Shown: positions 30,042 to 40,447, counted from the stretch's first letter. The stretch: 64,000 bases of DNA from Burkholderiaceae bacterium (GCA_019236735.1 JAFAIM010000052.1:1-64000), one strand, 5' to 3'. Notes: generated from the sequence alone by a model not told the origin. Made by a program: numbers and translations.

Positions 30042-31061
30042 ATGCAGTCGATTGACGAGCTGATCGCAGCTGCTCGCCGCGCGTTCGCCGCTGCGGCGCG
30101 CCCGGCCGACCTGGAAAACGAGAAGGCACGCTTCCTTGGCAAGGCCGGAATCCTGACCGAGCGCCTGAAGTCGCTCGCGCGCCTCGAGCCACAGCAGCGA
30201 CGCGAGGAGGGCGCCCGCTTAAACGTCGCGAAGGAGGCGATCGAGCGGCTGCTGAACGAGCGCCGGGCGCAGTTGGCCGAGGACGCAGTGTCCGCCCAGC
30301 TTGCCCAGGAGGCGATCGACGTGACGCTGCCCGGGCGCTCGCGCAGCCGTGGCGGCCTGCATCCGGTGATCCGCACCTGGATCCGGGTCGAGGAGATCTT
30401 CCGTTCGATCGGCTTCGACGTTGCCGACGGGCCCGAGATCGAGACCGACTGGTACAACTTCACCGCGCTGAACAGCCCGGAGAACCACCCGGCACGCTCG
30501 ATGCAGGATACCTTCTATGTCGATGCGCCCGACGCACAAGGTCAACCTCTGGTGTTGCGAACCCATACCTCGCCGATGCAGGTGCGCTACGCCCGCCAGC
30601 ACGGTCCTGCGCTGCGCGTGATCGCGCCGGGACGCACCTACCGCGTGGACGACGACGCGACCCACTCGCCGATGTTCCATCAGGTCGAAGGGTTGTGGCT
30701 GGACGAGGACATCAGCTTCGCGGACTTAAAGGGCGTGTACACGGATTTCGTGCAGCGCTTTTTCGAGAGCGACGACCTGCGCGTGCGCTTCCGCCCTTCG
30801 TATTTCCCCTTTACGGAACCCTCGGCCGAGATCGACCTGATGTTCACGAGCGGGCCGCGAAAAGGCCAGTGGCTCGAAATCTCGGGCGCCGGCCAAGTGC
30901 ATCCGGCGGTGATTCGCAATTACGGCTTCGATCCGGAAAAGACGCTCGGCTTCGCGTTCGGCTCAGGGTTGGAGCGCCTGACGATGCTGCGCTATGGGGT
31001 GGATGACTTGAGGAATTTCTTCTCGGGCGACCTGCGCTTCTTGCGGCAGTTCCAAGAATGA
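30042..31061 (+). CDS. pheS: Phenylalanyl-tRNA synthetase alpha subunit
   Basis: Catalytic subunit of the (alpha-beta)2 PheRS that charges tRNA-Phe. It has 339 residues. An N-terminal coiled coil (about 1-85) is followed by the class II core: motif 1 near [14 protein letters not shown], motif 2 in [27 protein letters not shown], and motif 3 in [17 protein letters not shown]. The pheT ATG overlaps its stop by four bases, ensuring stoichiometric synthesis. The 111-base rplT-pheS gap contains no evident leader-peptide run of Phe codons. Confidence 0.97.
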   Translation: MQSIDELIAAARRAFAAAARPADLENEKARFLGKAGILTERLKSLARLEPQQRREEGARLNVAKEAIERLLNERRAQLAEDAVSAQLAQEAIDVTLPGRSRSRGGLHPVIRTWIRVEEIFRSIGFDVADGPEIETDWYNFTALNSPENHPARSMQDTFYVDAPDAQGQPLVLRTHTSPMQVRYARQHGPALRVIAPGRTYRVDDDATHSPMFHQVEGLWLDEDISFADLKGVYTDFVQRFFESDDLRVRFRPSYFPFTEPSAEIDLMFTSGPRKGQWLEISGAGQVHPAVIRNYGFDPEKTLGFAFGSGLERLTMLRYGVDDLRNFFSGDLRFLRQFQE

Positions 31062-33508
31062 GGATCCCGGAAGGCTGGTTGCGCCAATTCTGCGATCCTC
31101 CCATCGATACGCTCGCGCTCGCCGAGCGGCTGACGATGGGTGGGCTGGAGGTCGAGTCGGTTGACCCGGCGGCGCCGCCGTTTACCGCAGTCGTGGTAGC
31201 GCGCGTCCTCGAGGTCGTTCCGCACCCGAACGCCGAGCGCTTGACGCTGTGCCGCGTCGATGTCGGCGCGGCCGAGCCGGTGCAGGTCGTTTGCGGAGCG
31301 CCGAATGTGGCCGCCGGCCTGCGCGTGCCGTGCGCGTTGCCGGGTGCGCAGTTGCCGGGTGGCATTGCGATCGGCGCTGCCGAGGTGCGCGGCGTGCGAT
31401 CCGCCGGGATGCTGTGCTCGGCACGCGAGCTGGGTCTGTCGGACGATCACGCCGGTCTGCTCGTGCTGGCGGGCGACGCGCCGGTGGGCCAACTGCTGCG
31501 GCAGGCGCTCGACCTGGACGAGGCGTGTCTGCAGATCAAGCTCACTCCGAACCGGGGCGATTGCCTGAGCGTACTGGGCGTGGCGCGAGAGGTTTCGGCA
31601 CTAACGGGCAGCCAGTTGCGCGAGCCGACATTCGAACCGGTGAGCCCCAGCAGCGACGAGCGCATGCCGGTGAGCATCGAGGCGCCCGATCTGTGCGGGC
31701 GTTTTTCCGGGCGCATTCTTCGCGGTCTGAATGCACGCGCGAGCACACCTGGGTGGATGCGGAAACGCTTGGAACGCAGCGGGCTGCGCTCGGTGTCTGC
31801 GCTGGTCGACATCTCCAACTACGTGATGCTCGAGCTCGGGCGCCCGACGCACGTATTCGACCTCGCGACCCTGGACGGAGGGCTGGTCGTGCGCTGGGGA
31901 CGCGCCGGCGAGCGCCTGCGGCTGCTGGCCGGCCGCGACATCGAGATCGATCCGCAGCTCGGAGTGATCGCCGACCGGCGCGGGGTGCAGTCGCTTGCCG
32001 GCATCATGGGCGGTGAATCCAGCGCGGTGACGTTGGACACGACCGACATTTACGTCGAGGCGGCCTTTTGGTGGCCCGAGGCGATTCAAGGGCGCGGGCG
32101 CCGCTTGAGCTTGATCACGGACGCTGGGCATCGCTTCGAGCGAGGCGTGGACTACGCCACGACAGTTGCGCATATCGAGGCGGTCACTCGGTTGATCCTG
32201 GACACGTGCGCCACCGCGCACACGCGCGTCGGCCCTGTGGATGATCGGATCGCACGTCTGCCCTCGCGGCCGCCGATTTCGATCCGGAGCGAGCGCTGCC
32301 GCAAGGTACTCGGAACGGCAGTTACGGACCCTCAGATCGCCCAAGTCTTTTCCAGGCTTGGCCTGGCGTTTCGGCCATTCGCCGGCGGGTTCGAGGTCGA
32401 GCCACCGCCATACCGCTTCGATCTGCAGATCGAGGAGGATCTGATCGAGGAAGTGGCGCGCATCGTCGGCTACGAAGCCATTCCGGCGCACGCGCCGCGT
32501 GAGGCGACGCGGATGGTCGAGCTGCCCGAGACCGTGCGGCGACCACACCAGTTGCGCGGGCGCATGGTCGATTGCGGCTACCAGGAAGTGATCAGCTATT
32601 CGTTCGTCGAGACGGCGCGCGAGGCTGATTTCGGGGCTTCGAGCGAGCCGATCGCGGTCGTCAATCCCATTGCGTCACAGCACGCGGTGATGCGCACCAC
32701 GCTCTTTGGCGGGCTGGTCGGCGTGTTGAAGCACAACCTGAACAATCAGGCCGGGCGAGTACGGGTTTTCGAGATTGGGCGCGTCTTCCGGCGGCAGCCG
32801 GATTTGCCGGAAGGTCCACTGCAGGTGGCCGGGGTCGAACAGCCGACGTTGCTCGGAGCCCTCGCGTACGGCAACGCTGACGACGAACAATGGGGTCTGA
32901 CCTCACGCTCGGTCGATTTCTTCGACGTCAAGGGCGATCTGGAGCGATTGATCAGCCCGCTGCGGGCCCGCTTCGAGGCGGCAGCGCACCCGGCGCTGCA
33001 CCCCGGTCGCTGTGCAAGGATCGAAGTCGACGGCCGGCCGACCGGATGGATCGGTGAGCTGCATCCGCGCCTCGCACGCAAATACGGGCTTCCGGGGAGT
33101 CCTGTTTTGTTCGAGCTTCCGCTCGATGCGGTGCAGGAAGTACCTTTGCCGCGTGCGACCCCGATTGCCGAGGTACCCGCGGTTGTGCGGGATATCTCAA
33201 TTTGGGTAGCCGATACGTTGCCGGTAGCGCGCGTGTTCGAGGAGATCGCACGCTTGTCGGCTGGCGACAACCGTCTGGCGGTATTGCGCGAGGTTAAGCT
33301 CTTCGACGTGTTCCGCGCCGGTGCCGGAACCATCGAGCAAACCTCGAAAGCGCCCGCTAACGTGTTGTTAAATAAGGAGAAAAGTCTTGCCTTCCGATTG
33401 GTTCTGCAAGATACTCGTCGCTCGCTTTCGGACTCCGAAGCGGATGCCGTCCGCGGCGCGATCGTTGAGCACCTGACGAGCGCACTCGGTGGTCGCCTCC
33501 GCGAATGA
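31058..33508 (+). CDS. pheT: Phenylalanyl-tRNA synthetase beta subunit
   Basis: Editing and tRNA-binding subunit of PheRS, 816 residues. In order: an N-terminal EMAP/tRNA-binding-like domain ([26 protein letters not shown]), the B3/B4 editing domain ([20 protein letters not shown]), the B5 domain, the inactive class II-like core, and the C-terminal anticodon-binding domain ([10 protein letters not shown]). It overlaps pheS by four bases at its start and ihfA by four at its end (ATGA in both). The frame is intact. Confidence 0.97.
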   Translation: MRIPEGWLRQFCDPPIDTLALAERLTMGGLEVESVDPAAPPFTAVVVARVLEVVPHPNAERLTLCRVDVGAAEPVQVVCGAPNVAAGLRVPCALPGAQLPGGIAIGAAEVRGVRSAGMLCSARELGLSDDHAGLLVLAGDAPVGQLLRQALDLDEACLQIKLTPNRGDCLSVLGVAREVSALTGSQLREPTFEPVSPSSDERMPVSIEAPDLCGRFSGRILRGLNARASTPGWMRKRLERSGLRSVSALVDISNYVMLELGRPTHVFDLATLDGGLVVRWGRAGERLRLLAGRDIEIDPQLGVIADRRGVQSLAGIMGGESSAVTLDTTDIYVEAAFWWPEAIQGRGRRLSLITDAGHRFERGVDYATTVAHIEAVTRLILDTCATAHTRVGPVDDRIARLPSRPPISIRSERCRKVLGTAVTDPQIAQVFSRLGLAFRPFAGGFEVEPPPYRFDLQIEEDLIEEVARIVGYEAIPAHAPREATRMVELPETVRRPHQLRGRMVDCGYQEVISYSFVETAREADFGASSEPIAVVNPIASQHAVMRTTLFGGLVGVLKHNLNNQAGRVRVFEIGRVFRRQPDLPEGPLQVAGVEQPTLLGALAYGNADDEQWGLTSRSVDFFDVKGDLERLISPLRARFEAAAHPALHPGRCARIEVDGRPTGWIGELHPRLARKYGLPGSPVLFELPLDAVQEVPLPRATPIAEVPAVVRDISIWVADTLPVARVFEEIARLSAGDNRLAVLREVKLFDVFRAGAGTIEQTSKAPANVLLNKEKSLAFRLVLQDTRRSLSDSEADAVRGAIVEHLTSALGGRLRE

Positions 33509-33894
33509 GCAGTGCGATGGCCGCCGAACCGATGACGTCCTTTAAGTTTCCAGATCTTCCTCAAGCCGCGAGGCCTCGAGGCGAGACCGACCGTGGCAGT
33601 CGCACGCTGACGAAAGCCGAGCTTGCTGATGCGCTGTTCGAGCGCCTCGGATTGAACAAGCGCGAAGCCAAAGACATGGTCGACGGCTTTTTCGAGGAAA
33701 TCAGCCAGGCGCTGCAGAGAGGCGAATCGGTCAAGCTATCGGGCTTTGGCAATTTCCAACTCCGCAACAAGCCCACGCGGCCGGGCCGCAACCCGAAGAC
33801 CGGTGAGGAGATCGCGATCACGGCGCGCCGCGTCGTGACGTTCCACGCGAGCCAGAAGTTGAAGGCGGCGGTGTCGCGTGCCACCGAGCGCTGA
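33505..33894 (+). CDS. ihfA: Integration host factor alpha subunit
   Basis: DNA-bending nucleoid protein that pairs with IHF-beta. The core is standard: [25 protein letters not shown], the [13 protein letters not shown] stretch, the DNA-intercalating arm with [12 protein letters not shown], and [10 protein letters not shown]. The protein has 129 residues from the ATG at 33505 that overlaps the pheT stop. That leaves about 33 residues before LTKAEL, rich in Pro, Arg and Gly, where E. coli IhfA has only one or two. Internal ATGs at 33517 and 33532 would shorten but not remove this tail. Longer N-termini occur in betaproteobacterial homologues. merR follows. Confidence 0.95.
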   Translation: MSSAMAAEPMTSFKFPDLPQAARPRGETDRGSRTLTKAELADALFERLGLNKREAKDMVDGFFEEISQALQRGESVKLSGFGNFQLRNKPTRPGRNPKTGEEIAITARRVVTFHASQKLKAAVSRATER

Positions 33895-33916
33895 CCGAGG
33901 ATCGTTCGCAGGCGCA

Positions 33917-34300
33917 ATGCAGAGTCTCGACGGCTCGCATGATGTGGACGGCGTCCTGCCGCCGATCCCGGCTAAGCGCTACTTCACGATCGGCGAGGTC
34001 AGCGAGCTGTGCGCAGTCAAACCGCACGTGCTGCGATACTGGGAGCAGGAGTTCACCCAGCTCAGACCGATCAAGCGCCGGGGCAACCGGCGCTACTACC
34101 AGCACCACGAGGTCTTGCTGATCCGCCGCATCCGCTCGTTGCTGTACGAGCACGGCTTCACGATCAACGGCGCACGCAACCGTCTCGAAACCTCGGGCCC
34201 CATAGCGCTTGCACGAGAAGCGCCGGGCAAAGCCCCAGCCGGCAGTGCGCTTCGAGCGCGGTTGCAGGAGATCCGCGCGCTGCTGCATCGTCGCGACTGA
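33917..34300 (+). CDS. MerR family transcriptional regulator
   Basis: Protein of 127 residues with a MerR-type winged-helix domain: [25 protein letters not shown], then [23 protein letters not shown]. After the DNA-binding part there are only about 45 residues, with no cysteine cluster, so it does not look metal-sensing; it resembles the short MerR regulator conserved after ihfA in beta- and gammaproteobacteria. The ATG at 33917 was preferred over a longer frame starting within ihfA at 33878. Targets are unknown. tRNA-Pro follows 26 bases later. Confidence 0.9.
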   Translation: MQSLDGSHDVDGVLPPIPAKRYFTIGEVSELCAVKPHVLRYWEQEFTQLRPIKRRGNRRYYQHHEVLLIRRIRSLLYEHGFTINGARNRLETSGPIALAREAPGKAPAGSALRARLQEIRALLHRRD

Positions 34301-34325
34301 CCCGCACGGTACAATTCATTCCACG

Positions 34326-34403
<78 letters not shown>

Positions 34404-34478
34404 ATATCCAAGCTGCTTTCCACGGTAGCCAGACAGCTTGCTCAACAGCGCGCTTCACTCAGTTTGCCGACTTCCCCG

Positions 34479-35132
34479 ATGAAGCTCGTAAGAACCGCGC
34501 TCGCGATAGCGGGCTACCCTGCGATCTTCCTTCTCGGCACGGTCGCCGGCTGCGGCTCGTTGCGGCAGGGCGAATCGACCTCGCGGTGCACTGACTGCGC
34601 CACCGCCTTATATCGCGACTCCGGCAGCGGGGGAACCATCTACAGCGCTGCTTCGGCGGGCGAGGACGCCGTTGGGCGCGTTGCGCACAGGTACTGCACG
34701 GAGCATGGACTCGGTCAGCCGGTAATCGGCGATCGAACTGCCTCACCGTTGGGCTCTGCTTTCTGGAACTACGACTTTTCCTGTGGCGCGGAGGGAACGC
34801 CGGCGCCGCAACAGGCCGTCGGCAGCGATACGGAAAGGTTCGGTGCAACCTGTGCCAGTATCGGCTTTCAGAAGGGAACGACCGACTATGGCAATTGCGT
34901 GCTGAAGCTCATGGAAATGAACAGCGCGCAGGCGAGCGCATCCTCGCCGATGCAGCAACAGCTTCGGCAGCAACAGCGGGAACACGCAACGCGGGTCATT
35001 CGTCAAGGACTCGACGGTCTGTCGGACCAACCCGCGCCCGGTTGCGAGGCGGCGACGACGATGACAATCAGGCTGCCCTGCGGCGATGTCGTCTCGTGTA
35101 CGAAAAAGGGTGACCAAGTCAGCTGTGAATAA
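34479..35132 (+). CDS. Predicted lipoprotein with a C-x3-GF-x-KGT motif, unknown function
   Basis: Protein of 217 residues not matched to a named family. The N-terminus MKLVRTALAIAGYPAIFLLG ends in a lipobox-like TVAGC with Cys25, so it is probably a lipoprotein. Eight more cysteines occur in the mature part. Residues 125-140 read C-x3-GF-x-KGT-x4-NC, resembling a short repeat found in many proteobacterial hypothetical proteins, often preceding Gln-rich helices as here (MQQQLRQQQREHATR). The extra frame upstream (from 34359) overlaps tRNA-Pro and is not used. A 169-base gap follows before surE in which I see no feature. Confidence 0.7.
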   Translation: MKLVRTALAIAGYPAIFLLGTVAGCGSLRQGESTSRCTDCATALYRDSGSGGTIYSAASAGEDAVGRVAHRYCTEHGLGQPVIGDRTASPLGSAFWNYDFSCGAEGTPAPQQAVGSDTERFGATCASIGFQKGTTDYGNCVLKLMEMNSAQASASSPMQQQLRQQQREHATRVIRQGLDGLSDQPAPGCEAATTMTIRLPCGDVVSCTKKGDQVSCE

Positions 35133-35301
35133 TTGCGACAACCGCGACCGGCTCATAGCCGTCAGCGGGCAGCAGGCAATCGCACCGGATTCGCTCGATC
35201 CCGCTAACATGTCGATATTGTTCAATGCGGCGCAGCTTGAATCCCGCCGCCGATCAAAGCTACCAAACCCCTTGACGCCGTAACGATCGCGGCGTCGGCC
35301 G

Positions 35302-36054
35302 ATGCACATTCTGGTCAGCAACGACGACGGCTACCTCGCCCCGGGCCTGCGGGCCCTGGCAGAGGCAATGCGCCCGTTCGGCGAGATCACGGTAGTGGCG
35401 CCGGAGCAGAACTGCAGCGGCGCCAGCAATTCGCTGACGCTGACGCGCCCGCTGTCGGTGCGGCGCGCAGAAAACGGCTACCTGTTTGTCAACGGCACCC
35501 CGACCGACTGCGTCCACATCGCTCTGACAGGATTGCTGGAACGACGCCCCGACCTGGTTGTCTCGGGAATCAACGACGGCCAGAACATGGGAGACGACAC
35601 GATCTACTCGGGAACGGTCGCCGCCGCGATGGAAGGCTATCTTTTCGGGGTGCCGGCGATCGCCTTTTCGGTCGTTCAAAAAGGCCTTGAGCACCTCGAC
35701 AGTGCCGCCCTCGTGTGTGCGGCGATCGTCGAACGAATGCGTGCCGGTGCGCTGCCCCGGCCGTTCCTGCTGAACGTCAACATTCCGGATCTGCCGTACT
35801 CGCAGCTACGTGGCCTCGCATGCACCAGGCTCGGCAAGCGCCACCCGTCCGAACCGGTAGTGCAAGGGCTCAGCCCGCGCGGCGACACGATCTACTGGGT
35901 CGGCGCGGCCGGCGAAGCTGCCGATGCGAGCCCTGGCACCGACTTCCACGCGACCGCCAACGGCCAGGTTTCGATCACTCCGCTGCAGATCGACTTGACG
36001 CATACCGAGCAGCTGGAGGCGGTATCGGAATGGCTCGGGCAGGGGCGGCTTTGA
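35302..36054 (+). CDS. surE: 5'/3'-nucleotidase SurE
   Basis: Metal-dependent nucleoside monophosphate phosphatase involved in survival under stress. It has 250 residues. The N-terminal [13 protein letters not shown] contains the tandem aspartates that bind the metal, and SGASNSLT and [23 protein letters not shown] are the other SurE signatures. It is followed by pcm and nlpD, the conserved surE-pcm-nlpD order in which rpoS usually comes next. It overlaps pcm at its end. Confidence 0.96.
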   Translation: MHILVSNDDGYLAPGLRALAEAMRPFGEITVVAPEQNCSGASNSLTLTRPLSVRRAENGYLFVNGTPTDCVHIALTGLLERRPDLVVSGINDGQNMGDDTIYSGTVAAAMEGYLFGVPAIAFSVVQKGLEHLDSAALVCAAIVERMRAGALPRPFLLNVNIPDLPYSQLRGLACTRLGKRHPSEPVVQGLSPRGDTIYWVGAAGEAADASPGTDFHATANGQVSITPLQIDLTHTEQLEAVSEWLGQGRL

Positions 36055-36725
36055 CAACGCGATCCGGCACCGGGTTGACTTCGGAGCGGGTTCGCGCGCG
36101 CATGGTCGAACGCGTCCAGCGACTCGGGGTGAGCGATTCCCGGGTGCTTGCGGCAATGCTCAGGATCGAGCGGCATCGTTTCGTCGATCCGGCGCTCGCC
36201 AGTCGCGCGTATGAGGACAGCGCGCTGCCGATCGGTTTTGGCCAGAGCATCTCGCAGCCGTACACCGTGGCGCGCTGCGCGGAACTTGCCCTCGGCGGGG
36301 CGGAGGATCCGAAGCGCTCGACGGTACTCGAGGTGGGTACCGGGTGCGGTTACGCCGCCGCCGTGCTCAGCGAGCTGTTCGGCATCGTCTATTCGATCGA
36401 GCGAGTGCGTCCACTGCAAGAGATGGCCCGTGAAAATCTGCGACCGCTGAGGATTGCCAACTTGCGGCTGACCTTTGGCGACGGCATGCTCGGACTTGCA
36501 TCGGAAGCTCCGTTCGGCGTTATCGTTTCCACTGCGGCTGCGGACGACATCCCGCCGGCATGGATCGAGCAGTTGGCGCCCGGCGGCGTGATCGTCGCGC
36601 CACTTGGGCGTAACGCGCAGGTTCTGGCCGTGGTCTCCAAAGACGCAAATGGGCGTATCGACCGGCGCAAGCACGAGCCGGTACGCTTCGTACCGCTGTT
36701 GCACGGAACCGTGAGGACGAATTGA
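36030..36725 (+). CDS. pcm: Protein-L-isoaspartate O-methyltransferase
   Basis: Repairs isoaspartyl residues in ageing proteins using S-adenosylmethionine. It has 231 residues from the ATG at 36030. A TTG at 36051 within TTGA, 5 bases after AGGGG, is an equally credible start and would overlap surE by four bases. Family signatures are [34 protein letters not shown] (only the ends quoted by position, about residues 50-83), the SAM-binding [15 protein letters not shown] and the C-terminal [12 protein letters not shown]. The stop shares a base with the nlpD start. Confidence 0.94.
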   Translation: MARAGAALTTRSGTGLTSERVRARMVERVQRLGVSDSRVLAAMLRIERHRFVDPALASRAYEDSALPIGFGQSISQPYTVARCAELALGGAEDPKRSTVLEVGTGCGYAAAVLSELFGIVYSIERVRPLQEMARENLRPLRIANLRLTFGDGMLGLASEAPFGVIVSTAAADDIPPAWIEQLAPGGVIVAPLGRNAQVLAVVSKDANGRIDRRKHEPVRFVPLLHGTVRTN

Positions 36726-37729
36726 TGCGAACCGAGCCGCCGACGTTTACCCGATCGCTGCGCTACCCGCTGCTCTCTCTACTGGCGGCCGCATCGACGG
36801 CCGCGTTGTCGGCATGCGTCGTCTCGCCGACCCAAACGGCACCGATCGAGGATCGCTCGAAAGTCGTGCACATCGTGCCCGCTCCAGCTCCAGCACCCGC
36901 TCCGGTCGCGGTGCAGCCGCGCGAGGCGCATGGCGGAATGTATGTCGTACAGGGGGGCGATACGGTGTACAGCGTCGCTCTGGCGTTTGGCCGTGATTTT
37001 CGCGATATCGCTCGTTGGAACGGACTGGATGAAAAGGCGTTGCTGCAGCCCGGACAAACGCTCAGGGTAGAGCCGCCGCCAGAGGAGACTGCGGCGGAAG
37101 CGAGCCCGGTTGCGATTGCTCCGGCCGAGAAGGTGGAGTCGCGGCCGCTCGCACCGAGCGAGGCAATCGTTACCCAGCCGGGCTCCGCAGCTGCGGCACC
37201 GACGCCAGGGCAGGCCGCCGGGACTGGGACTGCGCCGGCAGCCCCGCCATCCGGGCAGGCAGCGGGCGCTGCGCTGCAGGGTGCACCCGGCTCCGCGGCA
37301 GGCGCTGCCGCAGGTGCAGCTCCACCGGCAGCAGGCGCCACGGGCGCTAGGCCGGCCGAGCCGCAAACCGCGTGGATGTGGCCTAGCTCTGGAAAACTGC
37401 TCGAGCACTTCGAGGAAACCAACAACAAGGGCATCGATATCGCAGGCAGCGTCGGCGATCCGGTTTTGGCGGCCAACGACGGTCAAGTCGTCTACAGCGG
37501 CAGCGGCCTGCATGGCTACGGCAACCTGGTGATCATCAAGCACACGGACGACTACGTATCGGCGTACGCGCACAACAGCCAGAATCTGGTGACCCAGGGG
37601 GAAATCGTCAAGCGCGGACAGCACATCGCCGATCTGGGGATGAGCGATGCGTCTTCTCCGAGGCTGCACTTCGAAATCCGGCGGCGCGGAACGCCAGTCG
37701 ATCCGCTGGCGTACCTGCCGCCGCGCTAG
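36725..37729 (+). CDS. nlpD: NlpD-type LysM/M23 lipoprotein (degenerate peptidase)
   Basis: Outer-membrane lipoprotein activator of cell-wall amidase AmiC. It has 334 residues. A signal sequence ends in lipobox LSAC (Cys31), a LysM domain spans about 72-115 (YVVQGGDTVYSVALAFGR), a long Ala/Pro/Gly linker follows, and a C-terminal M23 (LytM) domain starts near NNKGIDIAG. The first zinc ligand position is Asn-Lys-Gly rather than His, as in E. coli NlpD, so it should be an activator and not an active endopeptidase. The ATG shares its A with the pcm stop. No rpoS follows; the next gene begins 2 bases after. Confidence 0.93.
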   Translation: MRTEPPTFTRSLRYPLLSLLAAASTAALSACVVSPTQTAPIEDRSKVVHIVPAPAPAPAPVAVQPREAHGGMYVVQGGDTVYSVALAFGRDFRDIARWNGLDEKALLQPGQTLRVEPPPEETAAEASPVAIAPAEKVESRPLAPSEAIVTQPGSAAAAPTPGQAAGTGTAPAAPPSGQAAGAALQGAPGSAAGAAAGAAPPAAGATGARPAEPQTAWMWPSSGKLLEHFEETNNKGIDIAGSVGDPVLAANDGQVVYSGSGLHGYGNLVIIKHTDDYVSAYAHNSQNLVTQGEIVKRGQHIADLGMSDASSPRLHFEIRRRGTPVDPLAYLPPR

Positions 37730-37731
37730 CG

Positions 37732-38520
37732 GTGACTCCGATCCTTGCGTTCGACCTGGAGACCGTTCCCGATGTAGAAGGGCTGCGGCGATTGCGGCCG
37801 CAGTGGTCAAGCCTCGACGATCGCACGGTCGCGGCGCAGGCGACAGCAGAGCGGCGTGAACGCACCGGCGGCGACTTGCTGGGCTTGCACCTGCAGCGGG
37901 TGGTGGCGATCGGGTGCGCATTCCGCGATGAAACCGGTTTCCGCATTCGTAGTCTCGGAGCGCCGCAGGATGGCGAAGCCAAGCTGATCGCGGATTTCTT
38001 CCGGTTGATCGATCGCTACGCTCCACAGCTGATCAGCTGGAACGGCAGCGGATTCGACCTGCCGGTTTTGCACTACCGCTCAATGATCCAAGGTGTTGTG
38101 GCTCCTCGCTACTGGGATCAGGGCGACGACGATCCTCAGGCGCGCTACAGCAACTACCTGAACCGGTACCACCTGCGACACCTTGACCTGATGAACGAGC
38201 TTTCGCGCTACCAAGGTCGTGCCAACGCGCCTCTGGACGAGGTCGCACGCCTGTGCGGCTTCGCGGGCAAGCTCGGAATGGATGGCTCCAGGGTCTGGGA
38301 CGCGTATTGCAACGGCGAGCTCGAACGGATCCGCGCCTACTGCGAGACAGACTGCGTCAACACATATCTGCTGTATTGCCGGTTCCGGCGGATGCGAGGG
38401 CAGCTCGACGAAAAGGGGTACGCGCAGGAGCTGCAATTGGTGCGCGATTGCCTCGCCGCAGCCGAAGGTGCGGTCTGGCAGGAGTTCCTCGACGCTTGGC
38501 CGGTACCACCGGACCCGTGA
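37732..38520 (+). CDS. Predicted 3'-5' exonuclease (DEDD, PolB-exo-like)
   Basis: Protein of 262 residues with the DEDD exonuclease pattern: ILAFDLETVPD (Exo I), ISWNGSGFDLPVL (Exo II), HLDLMNELS, and YCETDCVNTYLLY (Exo III, Y-x3-D). It matches the PF10108-type predicted 3'-5' exonuclease related to the proofreading domain of family B polymerases, but has no polymerase part. The biological role is unknown; repair or RNA turnover is possible. The GTG start lies 2 bases after nlpD, where rpoS would usually be found. rlmD overlaps its stop (GTGA). Confidence 0.85.
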   Translation: MTPILAFDLETVPDVEGLRRLRPQWSSLDDRTVAAQATAERRERTGGDLLGLHLQRVVAIGCAFRDETGFRIRSLGAPQDGEAKLIADFFRLIDRYAPQLISWNGSGFDLPVLHYRSMIQGVVAPRYWDQGDDDPQARYSNYLNRYHLRHLDLMNELSRYQGRANAPLDEVARLCGFAGKLGMDGSRVWDAYCNGELERIRAYCETDCVNTYLLYCRFRRMRGQLDEKGYAQELQLVRDCLAAAEGAVWQEFLDAWPVPPDP

Positions 38521-39902
38521 GGTCGCAGCGGCAGGACCGGGTCGAGTCGCTCGACCAGGAGGGCCGGGGGATCGTACGGGCCGACGGCAAGATCGCTTTC
38601 GTCGAGGGCGCGCTGCCCGGCGAGCGCATCGAGTGGGAAAGCGTTCGCACGGGCTCCAGATTCGACGTGGGGCGCCTGATCCGGGTGCGGCATCCAAGCA
38701 GTCAGCGCGTGGCGCCGCGCTGCCCACACTTCGGCCTGCACAAAGGCGCTTGCGGCGGCTGCTCGATGCAGCACCTAGATGCGCGCGCTCAGGTCGCAAT
38801 CAAGCAGCGTGTGCTGGAAGATGCGCTGTGGCATCTGGGCCGGCTGAAGCCTGCGCAGATCTTGCGCCCGATCGCTGGGCCTGCGTGGGGCTACCGTCAC
38901 AGGGCGCGCCTGTCGGTGCGCTACGTTGCCCGCCGCGGCGAAGCGCTGGTCGGATTTCATGAGCGCGCGAGCAGCTTCGTCGCCGACATCGCCCGCTGTC
39001 ACGTACTGGCGGATCCGGTCGGCACGCTTCTGATGCCGCTGCGGAATCTGGTCAGCTCTATGCAGGCGCGTGCCAGGCTGCCGCAGATCGAGGTGGCAGT
39101 TGCGGTCGCGGCGAGCGACTCGCGAGCGCAGGCAGTACTGGTGTTTCGCGTGCTCGACCCGCTTTCAGATTCCGACCGCGAGCTGCTAAAGCGGTTCGCC
39201 GCCGAGCACGACGTGAAGATCTGGCTGCAGCCGGGCGGGCCGGCAACGGCAGCGCCACTGACGCCAGCGGACCGATTCGAACCGGCGCTACGGCTGCCGG
39301 AATTCGGCCTGGAAGTGCCATTCGCACCGACGGATTTCACGCAGATCAACCACGCCGCCAATGAGGTGCTGGTCAGGCGCGCGCTTGCACTGCTGCAACC
39401 GCAAACGCACGAGCGAGCACTCGACCTTTTTTGTGGACTGGGGAATTTCACGCTGCCGCTGGCCACGTGTGTTACGCGAGTCCTTGGCATCGACGGCAAT
39501 TCCGCTCTGGTGGCCCGCGCGGAGCAAGCTGCCCGGACAGCGGGGCTCGAGCTGAGCGTCGAATTTGCCTCGCACGACCTTACCGCGTGGACTCGCGAGG
39601 AATGGGAGGAGGTGAATCGCAACCGCAACGGCAACCAGCGTGACGGCGCGATTTCGCTCGTGCTGATCGATCCTCCGCGCGAGGGCGCATTGGCAGTGGC
39701 ACGAGCGCTGGCGGCGAGTGCCGTGCGTCCTCGACGAATGCTGTATGTCTCTTGCAATCCTGCAACGCTGGCACGCGATTGCGCGGTGCTCGTGCACGAG
39801 GGCGGTTGGAGGCTCGCCGCCACTGGAGTCGTCAACATGTTTCCGCACACCTCGCATGTCGAGTCGCTGGCGATCCTCGAGCCGGAGCAAGCGCCGGGCT
39901 GA
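38517..39902 (+). CDS. rlmD: 23S rRNA (uracil-1939-C5)-methyltransferase RlmD
   Basis: Methylates U1939 of 23S rRNA. It has 461 residues from a GTG that overlaps the preceding stop (GTGA). An N-terminal TRAM domain (VESLDQEGRGIVRADGKIAFV) is followed by the [4Fe-4S] cysteines in CPHFGLHKGACGGC with a fourth in ARCHVL. The SAM-binding motif is ALDLFCGLGNFTLPLA, and the catalytic cysteine lies in YVSCNPATLARD. Substrate assignment rests on the iron-sulfur cluster plus TRAM arrangement, which distinguishes RlmD from TrmA. A 119-base gap leads to ndk. Confidence 0.94.
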   Translation: MRSQRQDRVESLDQEGRGIVRADGKIAFVEGALPGERIEWESVRTGSRFDVGRLIRVRHPSSQRVAPRCPHFGLHKGACGGCSMQHLDARAQVAIKQRVLEDALWHLGRLKPAQILRPIAGPAWGYRHRARLSVRYVARRGEALVGFHERASSFVADIARCHVLADPVGTLLMPLRNLVSSMQARARLPQIEVAVAVAASDSRAQAVLVFRVLDPLSDSDRELLKRFAAEHDVKIWLQPGGPATAAPLTPADRFEPALRLPEFGLEVPFAPTDFTQINHAANEVLVRRALALLQPQTHERALDLFCGLGNFTLPLATCVTRVLGIDGNSALVARAEQAARTAGLELSVEFASHDLTAWTREEWEEVNRNRNGNQRDGAISLVLIDPPREGALAVARALAASAVRPRRMLYVSCNPATLARDCAVLVHEGGWRLAATGVVNMFPHTSHVESLAILEPEQAPG

Positions 39903-39952
39903 ATGTTTTGCGCGGGCAGTGTGCAGATCGCGCGCGGGAAGCAGGTGCGCGT

Positions 39953-39961
39953 GCTACACTC
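39953..39961 (+). promoter_or_regulatory. Possible extended -10 promoter for ndk
   Basis: The bases read TG-C-TACACT, an extended -10 element 61 bases before the ndk start in the rlmD-ndk gap. No convincing -35 hexamer lies 17 bases upstream, as is common for extended -10 promoters. A downstream T-rich run (near 39990-40008) would be the leader. Evidence is the motif alone. Confidence 0.35.
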
Positions 39962-40021
39962 GCGTGTTGGATTGCGTCGTAACCTGTTCTTTTCATTCAT
40001 TTTTTCCCATCCCGAATGCGA

Positions 40022-40447
40022 ATGGCAATCGAACGAACTCTGTCCATCATCAAGCCGGATGCGGTCCGCAAGAACCTGATCGGCAAAATCCTGGCGCGCT
40101 TTGAAGCAGCCGGATTGCGCATCGTGGCAGCGCGCATGGTTCATCTGTCGCGGGCAGAGGCGGAGGCGTTTTACGCCGTGCACCGAGAGCGGCCGTTTTT
40201 TCGCGACCTGGTTCAATTCATGACATCCGGTCCGATCCTGGTGCAGGTGCTCGAAGGCGAAGACGCCATTGACCGCAATCGCGACCTGATGGGGGCGACG
40301 GATCCGAAAAAGGCCGCGCCGGGAACGATTCGCGCCGATTTTGCCGACAGCATCGAGGCCAACGCGGTACACGGCTCTGACGGTGCGCAGACGGCACCGG
40401 CAGAGGTGGCGTTCTTTTTTTCGACGATAGCGCTGCTGCCGCGCTAG
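40022..40447 (+). CDS. ndk: Nucleoside diphosphate kinase
   Basis: Transfers the terminal phosphate from ATP to nucleoside diphosphates. It has 141 residues from the ATG at 40022 ([15 protein letters not shown]); an ATG at 40016 would add two residues. The active-site histidine lies in NAVHGSD, and [15 protein letters not shown] is the nucleotide-binding region. The reading frame ends with TAG at 40445-40447. The TA of that stop codon is also the target site of the inverted-repeat element described next, which followed the original TAA and left TAG. Confidence 0.96.
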   Translation: MAIERTLSIIKPDAVRKNLIGKILARFEAAGLRIVAARMVHLSRAEAEAFYAVHRERPFFRDLVQFMTSGPILVQVLEGEDAIDRNRDLMGATDPKKAAPGTIRADFADSIEANAVHGSDGAQTAPAEVAFFFSTIALLPR

